Translations under genes and position numbers: made by a program
Assembly: GCA_964465945.1 (NCBI GenBank)
Contig: CAYXMM010000012.1
Location: 1 to 64,000 of the forward strand
Length of the DNA: 64,000 nt
From: JAJRPT01 sp964465945
GTDB lineage: Bacteria; Bacteroidota; Ignavibacteria; Kapaibacteriales; UBA2268
Reading direction: 5' to 3'
Part shown: positions 1 to 8,534 of the stretch, one piece after another
Layout: each line of letters begins with the position of its first letter
Numbering within the stretch: the stretch's first letter is position 1
Notes under the pieces: model-generated
Databases searched by the model: none
Told to the model about the DNA's origin: nothing
Seen by the model: only the letters and a program-made list of their open reading frames with translations

Positions 1-1
1 T

Positions 2-79
2 GATTATAACCATACGTTTATTAATCCACAGCTGTTAGAAAACACAGGAATGTATCGTAATAATCCCCCGTCTATTTAA
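2..79 (+). pseudogene. 3' end of a truncated copy of the large T9SS protein (window-edge fragment)
   Basis: The window opens inside a reading frame that matches codons 64-81 of the full gene at 3129-7388. The first 54 bases after position 1 are identical to that gene (from 3318). After the codons for GMY the frame runs into CRNNPPSI-like junction sequence (RNNPPSI) and stops at 77-79. The same ending closes the 88-codon fragment at 1458-1724. It is therefore the tail of a third truncated copy, and the array continues leftwards out of the window. Whether the short product is made is unknown. Identity of the fragment is certain from the alignment by eye; functional status is inference. Confidence 0.8.
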
Positions 80-133
80 CATTTCCCCGTCATATTGAGC
101 GCAGCGAAGAAACCAGTTAAAAACTAAATTCCA
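65..133. repeat. Short extragenic repeat, copy 1 (CGTCAT..TGAGCG.AGCGAAG type)
   Basis: A segment of about 69 bases starting CCCCCGTCTATTTAAC and containing TGAGCGCAGCGAAGAAACC. It recurs at 1710-1779 with only a few changes. Both copies begin exactly where the truncated N-terminal copies of the 1419-residue gene lose their match to it, so the repeat supplies their stop codon. The core resembles a small repeat type that I recall as scattered between genes in many bacterial genomes. That recollection is not a database result. Confidence 0.7.
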
Positions 134-244
134 AAAAAATAAATAAAATATTAATGAATAATTTGTTTATAAAATATATTTTTCTTAAGTTCCCGCTTAC
201 TAATTATAAAATAACAAAACAATAATTTTTTTAGAGGTGTAAAA

Positions 245-1444
245 ATGTTTAAATTTACTTATATATTGCTAATCTTTGCTTTCTTCAATGCGGAAGCCGA
301 AGAACCAAACTTGATTTGGCAAAAAGAAATTCCAGGTGTTCAATCTTCACTTAAATATAACGATAGTATTATGTTTATGCATTCAAATAGAATAAGGAAC
401 GTTCCAGGAAATGTTACGTGGTTAGTAGATTTTAATACGGGTGACATTGTAGATTCAATATTTCATGATATGTCTGTTGTTATTTATTCAAAATTATCAC
501 CAAACAAAAAAATATTAGCAATAGGAAATTATGGAAGAGTAGTACTAATTGATTTACAAACAAAACAAGTATTAAAACAATTTGATAGCCAACGAGATTT
601 TGTTTTTAAAAATGATTCTATTTTGTATGTAATGAAAGAAGGAATATATGAAATAAATATCATTACAAATGAAACCAAACAAATTTGGAAAAATGAGGCA
701 GAAACAGGATGGCCCCCGACTCATATAAGTCTTGGATATAAAAGTATGTTTAGTTACGATGCGAAGTACGCAGTAGTCATTACTAATTTTCCGAGTTTGT
801 TTGACATAAATAAAGGTGAAATTGTCCAAGGGTACAGTAGTAATAGTATTCCAGTTTTCAATCCTTACAATTATAATGAATTTATATTTTATGGAGGAGA
901 AAGAATAGATATATACTCTTTTGATGATTTAATCAATCCAAAAAGTAAGATTTATTTAGATCCGCATGTTCTAGGCGAGCCATTAATGAAAATTGTAAAT
1001 AATGGTAACCATTATGCTTTGCGTGATTACAGAAGTATTAGATTTTATAATTCTATTAATTATAGCAAAGATTATGAAATTGATCCTGTTGGAATTGATT
1101 TTATACTTGTTAACAATAAAATTTATATAAATAAGGGTAATATACACTACTTATACGATATTAGCTCAATTTTAAGTACAGAAGAAACACAACCAAAAAA
1201 TACAATTATAAAACCAAATCCCAACGATGGCACTTTTGACTTAGTTTTAGAAATACAAATCCCCGAGAATTATGAATTTAGTATTATAAATAATATAGGC
1301 GAGATAGTTTATATAGATAATAAATTTTTAAATAATGGCATAAATAATATTAATTTTAATTTATCATTACCGAATGGATATTATATTATTTCAATAAAAA
1401 ATAATAATAATATTTTGACAGAGAAATTTATAATAAATAAATAA
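245..1444 (+). CDS. Secreted beta-propeller-like protein with T9SS sorting domain (paralogue 1)
   Basis: The 399-residue protein starts with a signal peptide of about 18 residues (FKFTYILLIFAFFNAEA). It continues with repeated short beta-strand units of the WD40/quinoprotein-like kind (for example TWLVDFNTGDIVDS and VVLIDLQTKQVLKQF). From about residue 320 it ends in a T9SS type A sorting domain with the usual KPNPNDGTF opening and FIINK end. It is therefore predicted to be exported and attached to, or released from, the surface. The start is supported by AGAGGTG six bases upstream. It is paralogous to 1889-3118. The signal peptide and leader DNA are much better conserved between the two than the mature middle part. 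No enzymatic motif is visible; a role in surface binding is only a guess. Confidence 0.85.
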   Translation: MFKFTYILLIFAFFNAEAEEPNLIWQKEIPGVQSSLKYNDSIMFMHSNRIRNVPGNVTWLVDFNTGDIVDSIFHDMSVVIYSKLSPNKKILAIGNYGRVVLIDLQTKQVLKQFDSQRDFVFKNDSILYVMKEGIYEINIITNETKQIWKNEAETGWPPTHISLGYKSMFSYDAKYAVVITNFPSLFDINKGEIVQGYSSNSIPVFNPYNYNEFIFYGGERIDIYSFDDLINPKSKIYLDPHVLGEPLMKIVNNGNHYALRDYRSIRFYNSINYSKDYEIDPVGIDFILVNNKIYINKGNIHYLYDISSILSTEETQPKNTIIKPNPNDGTFDLVLEIQIPENYEFSIINNIGEIVYIDNKFLNNGINNINFNLSLPNGYYIISIKNNNNILTEKFIINK

Positions 1445-1457
1445 ATAAGGTCACTCA

Positions 1458-1724
1458 ATGAAAATAATTTTACTTATTATGTTAATATTCTCTTATTGCG
1501 CATTGTCACAAAACAGATTAGACCCACAACCAATATTAGATTCTCTCACCGTTAATGATTCAATATTTTCAACAACAGAAAATAAATTTATTAAAGCGTG
1601 GAATTGGTCATCACAATCGAATAAATTGGATGATGCATTAGGTATAGACTTTGACCATACATTTATAAACCCATCTTTATTAAATAATTCTGGAATGTAT
1701 CGAAATAATCCCCCGTCTATTTAA
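1458..1724 (+). pseudogene. Truncated N-terminal copy (88 codons) of the 1419-residue T9SS protein
   Basis: The 88 codons begin with a signal peptide (KIILLIMLIFSYCALS) and then follow the first 80 or so residues of the protein encoded at 3129-7388, sharing QNRLDPQPILDSLTVNDS and IKAWNWSSQS. The match breaks after GMY, where the extragenic repeat begins and brings a stop codon. The gene lies 13 bases after the upstream propeller gene, the same arrangement as the full copy has with its own propeller partner (10 bases). Many differences from the full copy are synonymous, so the fragment has probably been translated for part of its history, or was exchanged with other copies. It lacks the sorting domain and could at most give a small secreted peptide. 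Confidence 0.75.
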
Positions 1725-1779
1725 CATTTCCCCCGTCATTCTGAGCGTAGCGAAGAAACCAGTTAAAAATTAAATTCCA
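1710..1779. repeat. Short extragenic repeat, copy 2
   Basis: This is the second copy of the element at 65-133. It starts CCCCCGTCTATTTAAC and contains TGAGCGTAGCGAAGAAACC. It also lies at the truncation point of an N-terminal fragment and just upstream of a propeller gene. The following leader of about 100 bases, up to the propeller start codon, is also shared between the two copies, including the stretch CCCGCTTACTAATTATAAAA. Confidence 0.7.
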
Positions 1780-1888
1780 GAAAAAAAATAAAATATTCCA
1801 AATAATTTGTTTGTAAAATAAATTTTTCTTAAATTCCCGCTTACTAATTATAAAATAACAAAACAATAATTTTTTAAAAGGTGTAAAA

Positions 1889-3118
1889 ATGTTTAAATAT
1901 ATGTACATATTACTAATCTTTGCTTTCTTCAATGCAAAAGCCGAAGAACCAAATTTAGTTTGGCAAACTGCACTCCCTGAGGTGCAATCTATGTTTATTT
2001 TAAATGACAGCACGATTTTGATGCATGCTGATTATCTTAGGAAATCGGCGATACCAGTTACATGGTTTGTTAATATTGAAACAGGAGAAATAATAGATTC
2101 ATTATTTCATGGCGTTTCCTACATTAAATCGACAAAATTATCCCCAAATGGAAAAATCCTTGCGCTGTGTAGTAGGACTAGTAATGGAGACGGGGTTTTA
2201 TTATTTGATTTAACGACAAAAAAAATAATTAATAAATTTGAAAGCATAGGAGATATAACCTTTAAAGACGATGAAAATATCTACGTATTTTATGATTATG
2301 GTATATATTTACTAAATATATTAACAGGAGAAAAAGAGCTTATATTTGAAAAAGAAGTATATCATCCAAAGTATGGTATGAGAATAGAAATAGGACCTTT
2401 TGGTAGTAAATTTAATTCAAATGGTAAATATGCATTAGTAATTTATGATAAAGGTTATTTAGTTAATTTAGAAACAAAAGAAGAAGTTGGATCGGTTGCA
2501 GGTCCGAATGATACTTATGTGTTTAATCCAAAAAACCCAGACGAATTAGTAGTTTATGGTGGAGAGCAGATGCATTTCTATAATACAAATGATCCATCTG
2601 AGCCATATCTTGCACCATATAAAAAAGTTTACTTTGACGAACACATAATTGGTAATCATTACGGAGCTTTTTCAGAAGATGGAAAATATTTTGCAATTTA
2701 TTATTTAGGTTGGATAAGAATATATGACTTAGAAACAAAAGAATTAAAAAATAAAGTTTATTTAGCGGGTATTACTTTTAATCTATATAATAACTTTGTG
2801 TTTTTAAATCAAAGTGCTCGTCAATACAAATATGATATAAGTAGCTTAAGAGTAAATGAAAGTAATAACCCAATAATGGTGTTCCCAAATCCAAATACTG
2901 GAAATTTAACTTTTAACTTTCATTTACAAAAAACAGGAAATTATGATGTTAAAATAATAAATTCAATAGGGCAAGAGGTATTAAATCAAAACTTAGGGTA
3001 TTTGCTATTAGGTGCAAATTCTATTACAAAAGAATTATTGCTCCCTAATGGAACTTATTTCATTACAATAACAAATGGAATAGAAAATTATAATTCACAA
3101 TTTATAATAAATAAATAG
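1889..3118 (+). CDS. Secreted beta-propeller-like protein with T9SS sorting domain (paralogue 2)
   Basis: The 409-residue paralogue of 245-1444 has nearly the same signal peptide (YILLIFAFFNAKAEEPNL). It has propeller-type repeats such as VLLFDLTTKKIINKF and IRIYDLETKELKN, and a T9SS sorting domain that opens at about residue 330 with VFPNPNTGNLTF and ends FIINK. AAGGTG six bases before the ATG is a reasonable ribosome binding site. The stop is 10 bases before the large T9SS gene, so the two are probably co-transcribed and act as partners. Compared with paralogue 1 the central repeats differ strongly while both ends are similar, as expected for a family that diversifies between constant borders. 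Substrate or ligand unknown. Confidence 0.85.
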   Translation: MFKYMYILLIFAFFNAKAEEPNLVWQTALPEVQSMFILNDSTILMHADYLRKSAIPVTWFVNIETGEIIDSLFHGVSYIKSTKLSPNGKILALCSRTSNGDGVLLFDLTTKKIINKFESIGDITFKDDENIYVFYDYGIYLLNILTGEKELIFEKEVYHPKYGMRIEIGPFGSKFNSNGKYALVIYDKGYLVNLETKEEVGSVAGPNDTYVFNPKNPDELVVYGGEQMHFYNTNDPSEPYLAPYKKVYFDEHIIGNHYGAFSEDGKYFAIYYLGWIRIYDLETKELKNKVYLAGITFNLYNNFVFLNQSARQYKYDISSLRVNESNNPIMVFPNPNTGNLTFNFHLQKTGNYDVKIINSIGQEVLNQNLGYLLLGANSITKELLLPNGTYFITITNGIENYNSQFIINK

Positions 3119-3128
3119 GATTATTAAA

Positions 3129-6100
3129 ATGAAGATAGTAATATTTATTATATTAGCATTTTCTTATATCACATTTTCCCAAAACAGATTAGACCCACAG
3201 CCAATTTTAGATTCACTCACTGTTAATGATTCAATATTTTCTACTACAGAAAATAAATTTATTAAAGCGTGGAATTGGTCATCTCAATCAAGGAAATTAG
3301 ACTCTGCTTTAGATATTGATTATAACCATACGTTTATTAATCCACAGCTGTTAGAAAACACAGGAATGTATAGCAATAACACTAAATTTATATTAGCAGT
3401 TCCAAAAAATGCTTCTTCAAAGCCAGACAATTCAATATTAAACGCCCAAGCTATGCATTATGAAGTTACCTTTAAACCTTCCAAAAGTAAATTTCCGATT
3501 TTTAATCCTGATGATTCCTTAAATTCTACTTATGGATTTGATTTTATCAATGACTCTATTTTCAACATTACTCAGGATATAGAGCATAATTTAAAATTAA
3601 ATAAAATATTAATGAATAATTTGAATGTTAATTCTTTGGAAATATTAAAAGACCCTTTTCCAAATGATAAGTTATTTTACATTGGTAATTTTAGTACAGA
3701 ATTAAAGGAAGATGGAATACAATCAGATGCTCCATTTGGTTTAAAAAATGGAACAAAGTGGTATTTAACAATAAAACTAAGAGCATTGGAAACGATTAAT
3801 ATTGGAAGTACAAATGACACAGTTTTAGCAATCACCATGCCATATAAGGCAATAATGTGGAATGGTTTAACATTTGATACAACATATAGTTTAATTGATT
3901 TCAGCCAATTTCCAAGGATGGATTTCAATCCTGGTAATATAGATACTATGGTTACAGATAGAGGAGAATTTATTGGCTATGCAAGGGCATTAGATATAAA
4001 TTCCGTAATGAATGATACATTTTATGTAACTGGAAGAATGTTGCAAAGGTGGTATCCAACTTATATGAATCAAGAATATATAACTCTTTCTGCTTTTTTC
4101 AAATGTGATTCAACAAAGGAGGTTCCATGGGGTATTAATCCAGAACTACAAAACCATGAACCACCATTTACAGTAACAAAAGATAGTAATACCAGAATAA
4201 CAAATTTAGGAATAAATGTAGTGTATTATAAATCAATAGATGTTGCAATAGATTGGATACGAATAGAAACTCCACAATTTAGAAAACTAATTCGAGGTGA
4301 GTTTGACAGAGAAATAATCCAAAATGTAAATAACGAATTAATAAATATACAAGCATTACGACCCAATTTAAAAGTAGAAAAAATATATGGAATGGATGAA
4401 TTTTTAGAATCGTGGGCGCAAGCACACAGGTATTATAATAAGTTATTAGGCGGAAAAGTTATCAGCGAGTTTAACGATCATTCAACAAACGCATCTCACA
4501 TTTTAAATCTAACTGGGTTTGATTATTATTGGAATGGTGCGGGAATAAATGTAGATGGGACAATGGCAAGTTCGCCATTGGTGAGAAGAACATTTAAAAA
4601 ATATACTAATTATAAAGACAAAATGGACATACGAAACAGACTTGGGTATTTATTCGGTTATTTCGGCAAGGAGCATTGGGAATTGGATAGTGTTTTAATT
4701 GCAGTTGATAGAATGAAGTATTTAACAGATACATTACGTTCGGGTTATGAAAGTTGGATAGATATATATGGAAAAGTGGCTGATTCGCTTTATTATCCAA
4801 TGTTACCAGATTCAATAATTTATAATATAGTAAAAAATACGAATTACTATGAAATGGAGTATCAAGATGTAGCAACTGACACAAACTATATCTATTATTC
4901 AACATTATCAAACTTTGGAGTTCATTATTATGATGCCTACTTTAATAGGCCCGATTTAATATATAATGAAAAACCACTTATGGCAAATATCTGGATTTCC
5001 AGTAATGCTATGACTAAAAGTAAAAGTGTCGATACAACATTTTTTCAGTATAAAACGAAACCACAAACCCCTGAGGAATTGAGATTACAAATTTGGGGAA
5101 GTTTAATATTGGGAACAAAAGGTTTAATATATTATCATGGAGCAACAGGAATAAAAAAAAATGAGGCTCAAGATACAACGATTTATACATTAGGTTTAAT
5201 GCGGATAAATCAATGGACGCAATTTCCAAATCAATCATTTCATAATGATAGCATACCAACAGGGGATAGTTTAATATATGGTGATATCGTTGGTGGTGAC
5301 TGGTTTAATTATAATGAAATTTGTAGTTGGGATAACAAGAAAATACGGGACTTTATTAACGATACTATAAGGTTTGATTCATTAAATATTAATGCAGACA
5401 GAGTATATATTGGCACCGCGTCAAATCGTGTAGAACTTATGAAAACAAATAATTGGATAAATCACAACGAAGACACACTAATGAAATTGAAATTGCAGGC
5501 GTGGTATTGGAAAGATTATAAGGAATATTATTCGCAAAATGCTTATTCCATTAGCCCAAATGTAGACATTTTAAGTCACTATATAAGATATAAAAACATA
5601 AGAACACGTAGAATATTTGAGCCGAACGCGAATTTAGTGCATAACTATACTCCAGATTTTGAGAATAGAGATTCGTCATTTTTTGATATAACACTATTTA
5701 GTTATGGTCAAGATACTTTAAATAGTAGTTTTAGTTTAACAAAAAAAGAATTTTACTTAGGAGTATTGAATAGGCGAACAGACCCATTAATATTTAACTA
5801 TAACGTAAGTGGAACAGACACAGTAAGCCAGATGAGTTTTTACTCTCAAGTTGAATGGGATACATTTATGAGAGATTCAGTAAGCCATAATGATTTGCTT
5901 GGTATAGCACGGGATAGCACATGGTGGAAAGAACAATATTGGAAGAGATTAGGGATAAGAGAAATATCAATACCATTTCAGCGATTAGCTTATGGCAATG
6001 GTAAATATGTTATAGTGAATGAGTTAGGGGCATCAAATTTAGATACTCTTGGCTGGTATTATGGAGAAGATTATTATGATATGATAAACGAGAGATTTTC

Positions 6101-7388
6101 AAATGTCGGTGATACAATTAAATTAGTACTATTTCCAGGACAGGGTAAGATACTCAAAGTAAAATATAAACCTTATTACATAATAGATAGCGAACTGGCA
6201 GATACTTGTGAACTTTGCGAAACTGTAAATGATTTTGAGAAAATGACATTAGATGTAGCACAAATAGACACAACAAGGGAAGATGGTAAATGTTGCTATA
6301 AATTTACTTTAAATAATAATACAGATTGTTTTTATAACAATTTTCCTTATCGAGTAATTGTGAGTTCTGGAATAAGCGGAGCAGTAGGAGTCGAGTTTAA
6401 TGGCACAACAGGCACAGATACTCTAATAAGCGGACCACTTTCCAAGTATAAGCAGTATTATAATAACATAGACAGTAATTCATCTTTAGAGGCATTTGAA
6501 CTCTGCCTACCCGCAGGTCGAAAATACACTATCGATTTGATTTTAGGCACAGACACAATGGGAGTATTTAGTGCTTGTAACAGAAATTTCAAAACACAAA
6601 TAGAATGCGACTCCTTACCAAAAGATTGTTGCGAAGGCATTGAAAATTTGTTTAGTGTAGTTGAAAGTCATGAAGAAGTAATACCTGAATTTGACACCTT
6701 AACCCCTCAGTGTGGTAATAATGTACCAATAATGAAATGTGTAAATAAAATAAAAATAGATACAAGTTTTAGTTCCGATTGTTTTTATTCATTAGCAGTA
6801 GATTTCATAGGAAATGGTAGAGGAATGCGAACTATTAAAAGCGGTGTAGGAGGCAATCCAATAGATTTTCAATCATTGACGAATGGCGAACTTCCAGCGT
6901 TAGAATTTTATTCTTGTGCTATTTGTGATTCTACGTTAAGTTATAATGTAACTAAGTTACCTGTTTACTTTTTAGGTAGAGATGGCGAAACAATTTGTAT
7001 GGATTCGATACCAATTCGGCTATGTTGTGGTAATGCCAAAATTTTAGATTTGAATGTTTCACAAGGTCCAAAGTATAAGACAAGTTTTGAAACACCAAGT
7101 GAAGATAAATTCATTGAAGTAAATAGCACAAACATACGTGCATCAATAAAACCTAATCCAAGTAATGGAGTATTTAATTTAGAATTTGAGTCATACTTAA
7201 ATCAAGATATTGAAATAAAAGTAGTTGATTTATACGGAAACATCTATTACAAAATTGATAAGGACAAATATAATAAAGGTTATTATTCAAAAACAATCAA
7301 TTTAGGAAACATGAGCAATGGTTCATATTTTGTAAATTTAAGTGGTGACAAATCAAACATCACAATACCAATAATAATAATGAAATAA
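3129..7388 (+). CDS. Large secreted Cys-rich T9SS protein (1419 residues), full-length copy
   Basis: A signal peptide (IVIFIILAFSYITFS) is followed by a long region without a family I can name. At about residue 650 the stretch RLQIWGSLILGTKGLIYYHG resembles the GAKGLIYY segment of some TIM-barrel glycosidase-like proteins, which is weak evidence only. From about residue 1020 the protein is rich in cysteine pairs (CELCE, KCCYKF, DCCEG, CAICD), with two related blocks built around a CFY motif. A T9SS sorting domain (KPNPSNGVFNLEF) occupies about residues 1340-1419. The gene follows propeller paralogue 2 by 10 bases. Two truncated copies of its first 80 or so codons lie upstream. A cell-surface enzyme or adhesin is plausible; no catalytic residues can be assigned. 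Confidence 0.85.
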   Translation: MKIVIFIILAFSYITFSQNRLDPQPILDSLTVNDSIFSTTENKFIKAWNWSSQSRKLDSALDIDYNHTFINPQLLENTGMYSNNTKFILAVPKNASSKPDNSILNAQAMHYEVTFKPSKSKFPIFNPDDSLNSTYGFDFINDSIFNITQDIEHNLKLNKILMNNLNVNSLEILKDPFPNDKLFYIGNFSTELKEDGIQSDAPFGLKNGTKWYLTIKLRALETINIGSTNDTVLAITMPYKAIMWNGLTFDTTYSLIDFSQFPRMDFNPGNIDTMVTDRGEFIGYARALDINSVMNDTFYVTGRMLQRWYPTYMNQEYITLSAFFKCDSTKEVPWGINPELQNHEPPFTVTKDSNTRITNLGINVVYYKSIDVAIDWIRIETPQFRKLIRGEFDREIIQNVNNELINIQALRPNLKVEKIYGMDEFLESWAQAHRYYNKLLGGKVISEFNDHSTNASHILNLTGFDYYWNGAGINVDGTMASSPLVRRTFKKYTNYKDKMDIRNRLGYLFGYFGKEHWELDSVLIAVDRMKYLTDTLRSGYESWIDIYGKVADSLYYPMLPDSIIYNIVKNTNYYEMEYQDVATDTNYIYYSTLSNFGVHYYDAYFNRPDLIYNEKPLMANIWISSNAMTKSKSVDTTFFQYKTKPQTPEELRLQIWGSLILGTKGLIYYHGATGIKKNEAQDTTIYTLGLMRINQWTQFPNQSFHNDSIPTGDSLIYGDIVGGDWFNYNEICSWDNKKIRDFINDTIRFDSLNINADRVYIGTASNRVELMKTNNWINHNEDTLMKLKLQAWYWKDYKEYYSQNAYSISPNVDILSHYIRYKNIRTRRIFEPNANLVHNYTPDFENRDSSFFDITLFSYGQDTLNSSFSLTKKEFYLGVLNRRTDPLIFNYNVSGTDTVSQMSFYSQVEWDTFMRDSVSHNDLLGIARDSTWWKEQYWKRLGIREISIPFQRLAYGNGKYVIVNELGASNLDTLGWYYGEDYYDMINERFSNVGDTIKLVLFPGQGKILKVKYKPYYIIDSELADTCELCETVNDFEKMTLDVAQIDTTREDGKCCYKFTLNNNTDCFYNNFPYRVIVSSGISGAVGVEFNGTTGTDTLISGPLSKYKQYYNNIDSNSSLEAFELCLPAGRKYTIDLILGTDTMGVFSACNRNFKTQIECDSLPKDCCEGIENLFSVVESHEEVIPEFDTLTPQCGNNVPIMKCVNKIKIDTSFSSDCFYSLAVDFIGNGRGMRTIKSGVGGNPIDFQSLTNGELPALEFYSCAICDSTLSYNVTKLPVYFLGRDGETICMDSIPIRLCCGNAKILDLNVSQGPKYKTSFETPSEDKFIEVNSTNIRASIKPNPSNGVFNLEFESYLNQDIEIKVVDLYGNIYYKIDKDKYNKGYYSKTINLGNMSNGSYFVNLSGDKSNITIPIIIMK

Positions 7389-8002
7389 CAAACTAAAGGG
7401 AGGGTTCACCCTCCTTTTTGCCACCGAGTAAATATAAAACACTTTACCACCATACATTTTTGTAAATTTTAGATGAGTTGTTTCTTGAAGTTTATATTCT
7501 TTATGAATTTCAGGAAGTTGAATATTTTTATTTATTGGCTTAATTTGAATGCCTATATACTTAATTTCATTTTGGCTATTTTGAATTTCAAAATAAAAGT
7601 CAACATTAAATTTTCTATCCCATTCGTCAGAAGCGGGTTTAATCTTCAAACTTAGAATATTTTCTAATTGTCCATAAATTGTGTCAATCTCTGTTTTATA
7701 CCCTTCGTAAGTTCTATCAATAACGAGTTGCACCATATAGTTAATGCAGTCTTCTTCTGATATATCATTAACTTCATATTTAATTATTTCGGTGATTTTT
7801 GTATATAATTTTTTACCTAATTCTTCAATATACTCCTTAGTTCTCACATTACTATAATATAATAATTCTCCCAGTCAGTAAGACTTTTTGGAGAGCAATT
7901 CCTAATATATTCAGAAGTTGGACCAACATTTCGCTTAAAGTTTAATTGAAAGCGATTCATCACACTGTTTAAAATCCACTCTTTAGCTATTATTATCTCC
8001 AT
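7353..8002 (-). pseudogene. Frameshifted type II restriction endonuclease (possibly MjaI-like)
   Basis: Two overlapping frames together read as one protein. The N-terminal part (8002-7844, starting MEIIIAKEWILN and continuing FQLNFKRNVGPTSEYIR) ends WENYYIIVM-stop. The C-terminal part (from 7847) continues VRTKEYIEELGKKLYTKI. The frame changes inside a TATTATATTATAG tract at about 7850-7860, where two extra bases or one missing base would explain it. Motifs such as CINYMVQLVIDRTYEGY and DEWDRKFNVDFYFEI..IGIQIKP suit a restriction enzyme fold with a D..(D/E)xK-type core. I recall this pattern as a CTAG-type (MjaI-like) family, but that is uncertain. The last residues read through a terminator hairpin and do not look native. 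The start overlaps the nuclease-like domain frame by 20 bases, as in an M-R operon. Confidence 0.6.
7395..7419. terminator. Rho-independent terminator after the large T9SS gene
   Basis: The hairpin AAAGGGAGGG-TTCA-CCCTCCTTTTT has one bulged G and a T-run, seven bases after the stop of the + strand gene. On the other strand it is read through by the frame of the decayed restriction enzyme, which suggests that the two genes were joined here after the enzyme lost its natural end. Confidence 0.7.
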
Positions 8003-8534
8003 AAAGTTTAATAAATTTATTTTTATCTTTGAAATCGTAGCTTAAATCTAATTCAACAAGACCTTGTTTTATAAGATGTGCGTTAATAAATGTTCGATTT
8101 TTTAAATATAAATAACAAAGCAAATTATTATCTTTATCAAATTTTTCATTATCATATTTTAGAAATACTTTTTGACCTTTCGTTTTATCTAATAAATAGC
8201 TAGTCGCATTTCCATTAATACTTTCTTTTTCTTTGATACCAATAAGTTTAATAACTGTGTTATTGTCTAATTTCAAAGTATTTGGGCTTAAAACTTCTTT
8301 AATATTGTAATATTTTTCATTTTCTGGAGAATTTTTATCTATTTTAGAACCAAATTGCAATTCCTTGACATCAATTTTTTTATCAAATTTATGAAAATCA
8401 ACAAACTTATAAGGCAAATCTTCTATTTCACTTTCTGGGTTTATTTGAATGTCATCATTTATAAATTCATAGATAGTTCCTGAAAAATCGGACTGATTGA
8501 TATTTAATTTATTTTTAATAACTTCAATATATTC
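7983..8534 (-). pseudogene. SNase-like C-terminal part of the methyltransferase, out of frame
   Basis: This frame is open from 8534 to the stop at 7983. It begins EYIEVIKNKLNINQ, which reads as the natural continuation of the methyltransferase sequence GYEIN. The 3' part contains VIKLIGIK, GQKVFLKYDN, LLCYLYLKNRTFINAHL and IKQGLVELD, the typical pattern of staphylococcal-nuclease-like (TNase) domains. The catalytic arginine and glutamate of true thermonucleases are not obvious, so it may be a binding domain. An in-frame TTG at 8417 could restart translation, but there is no good ribosome binding site. I read this as the C-terminal half of a methyltransferase-SNase fusion separated by a frameshift near 8535. 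Confidence 0.65.

Noticed and set aside
1717..2013. A 98-residue minus-strand frame across the extragenic repeat and propeller gene start
   Set aside because: It covers the repeat, the leader and the signal-peptide region of a real gene; no ribosome binding site or homology pattern.
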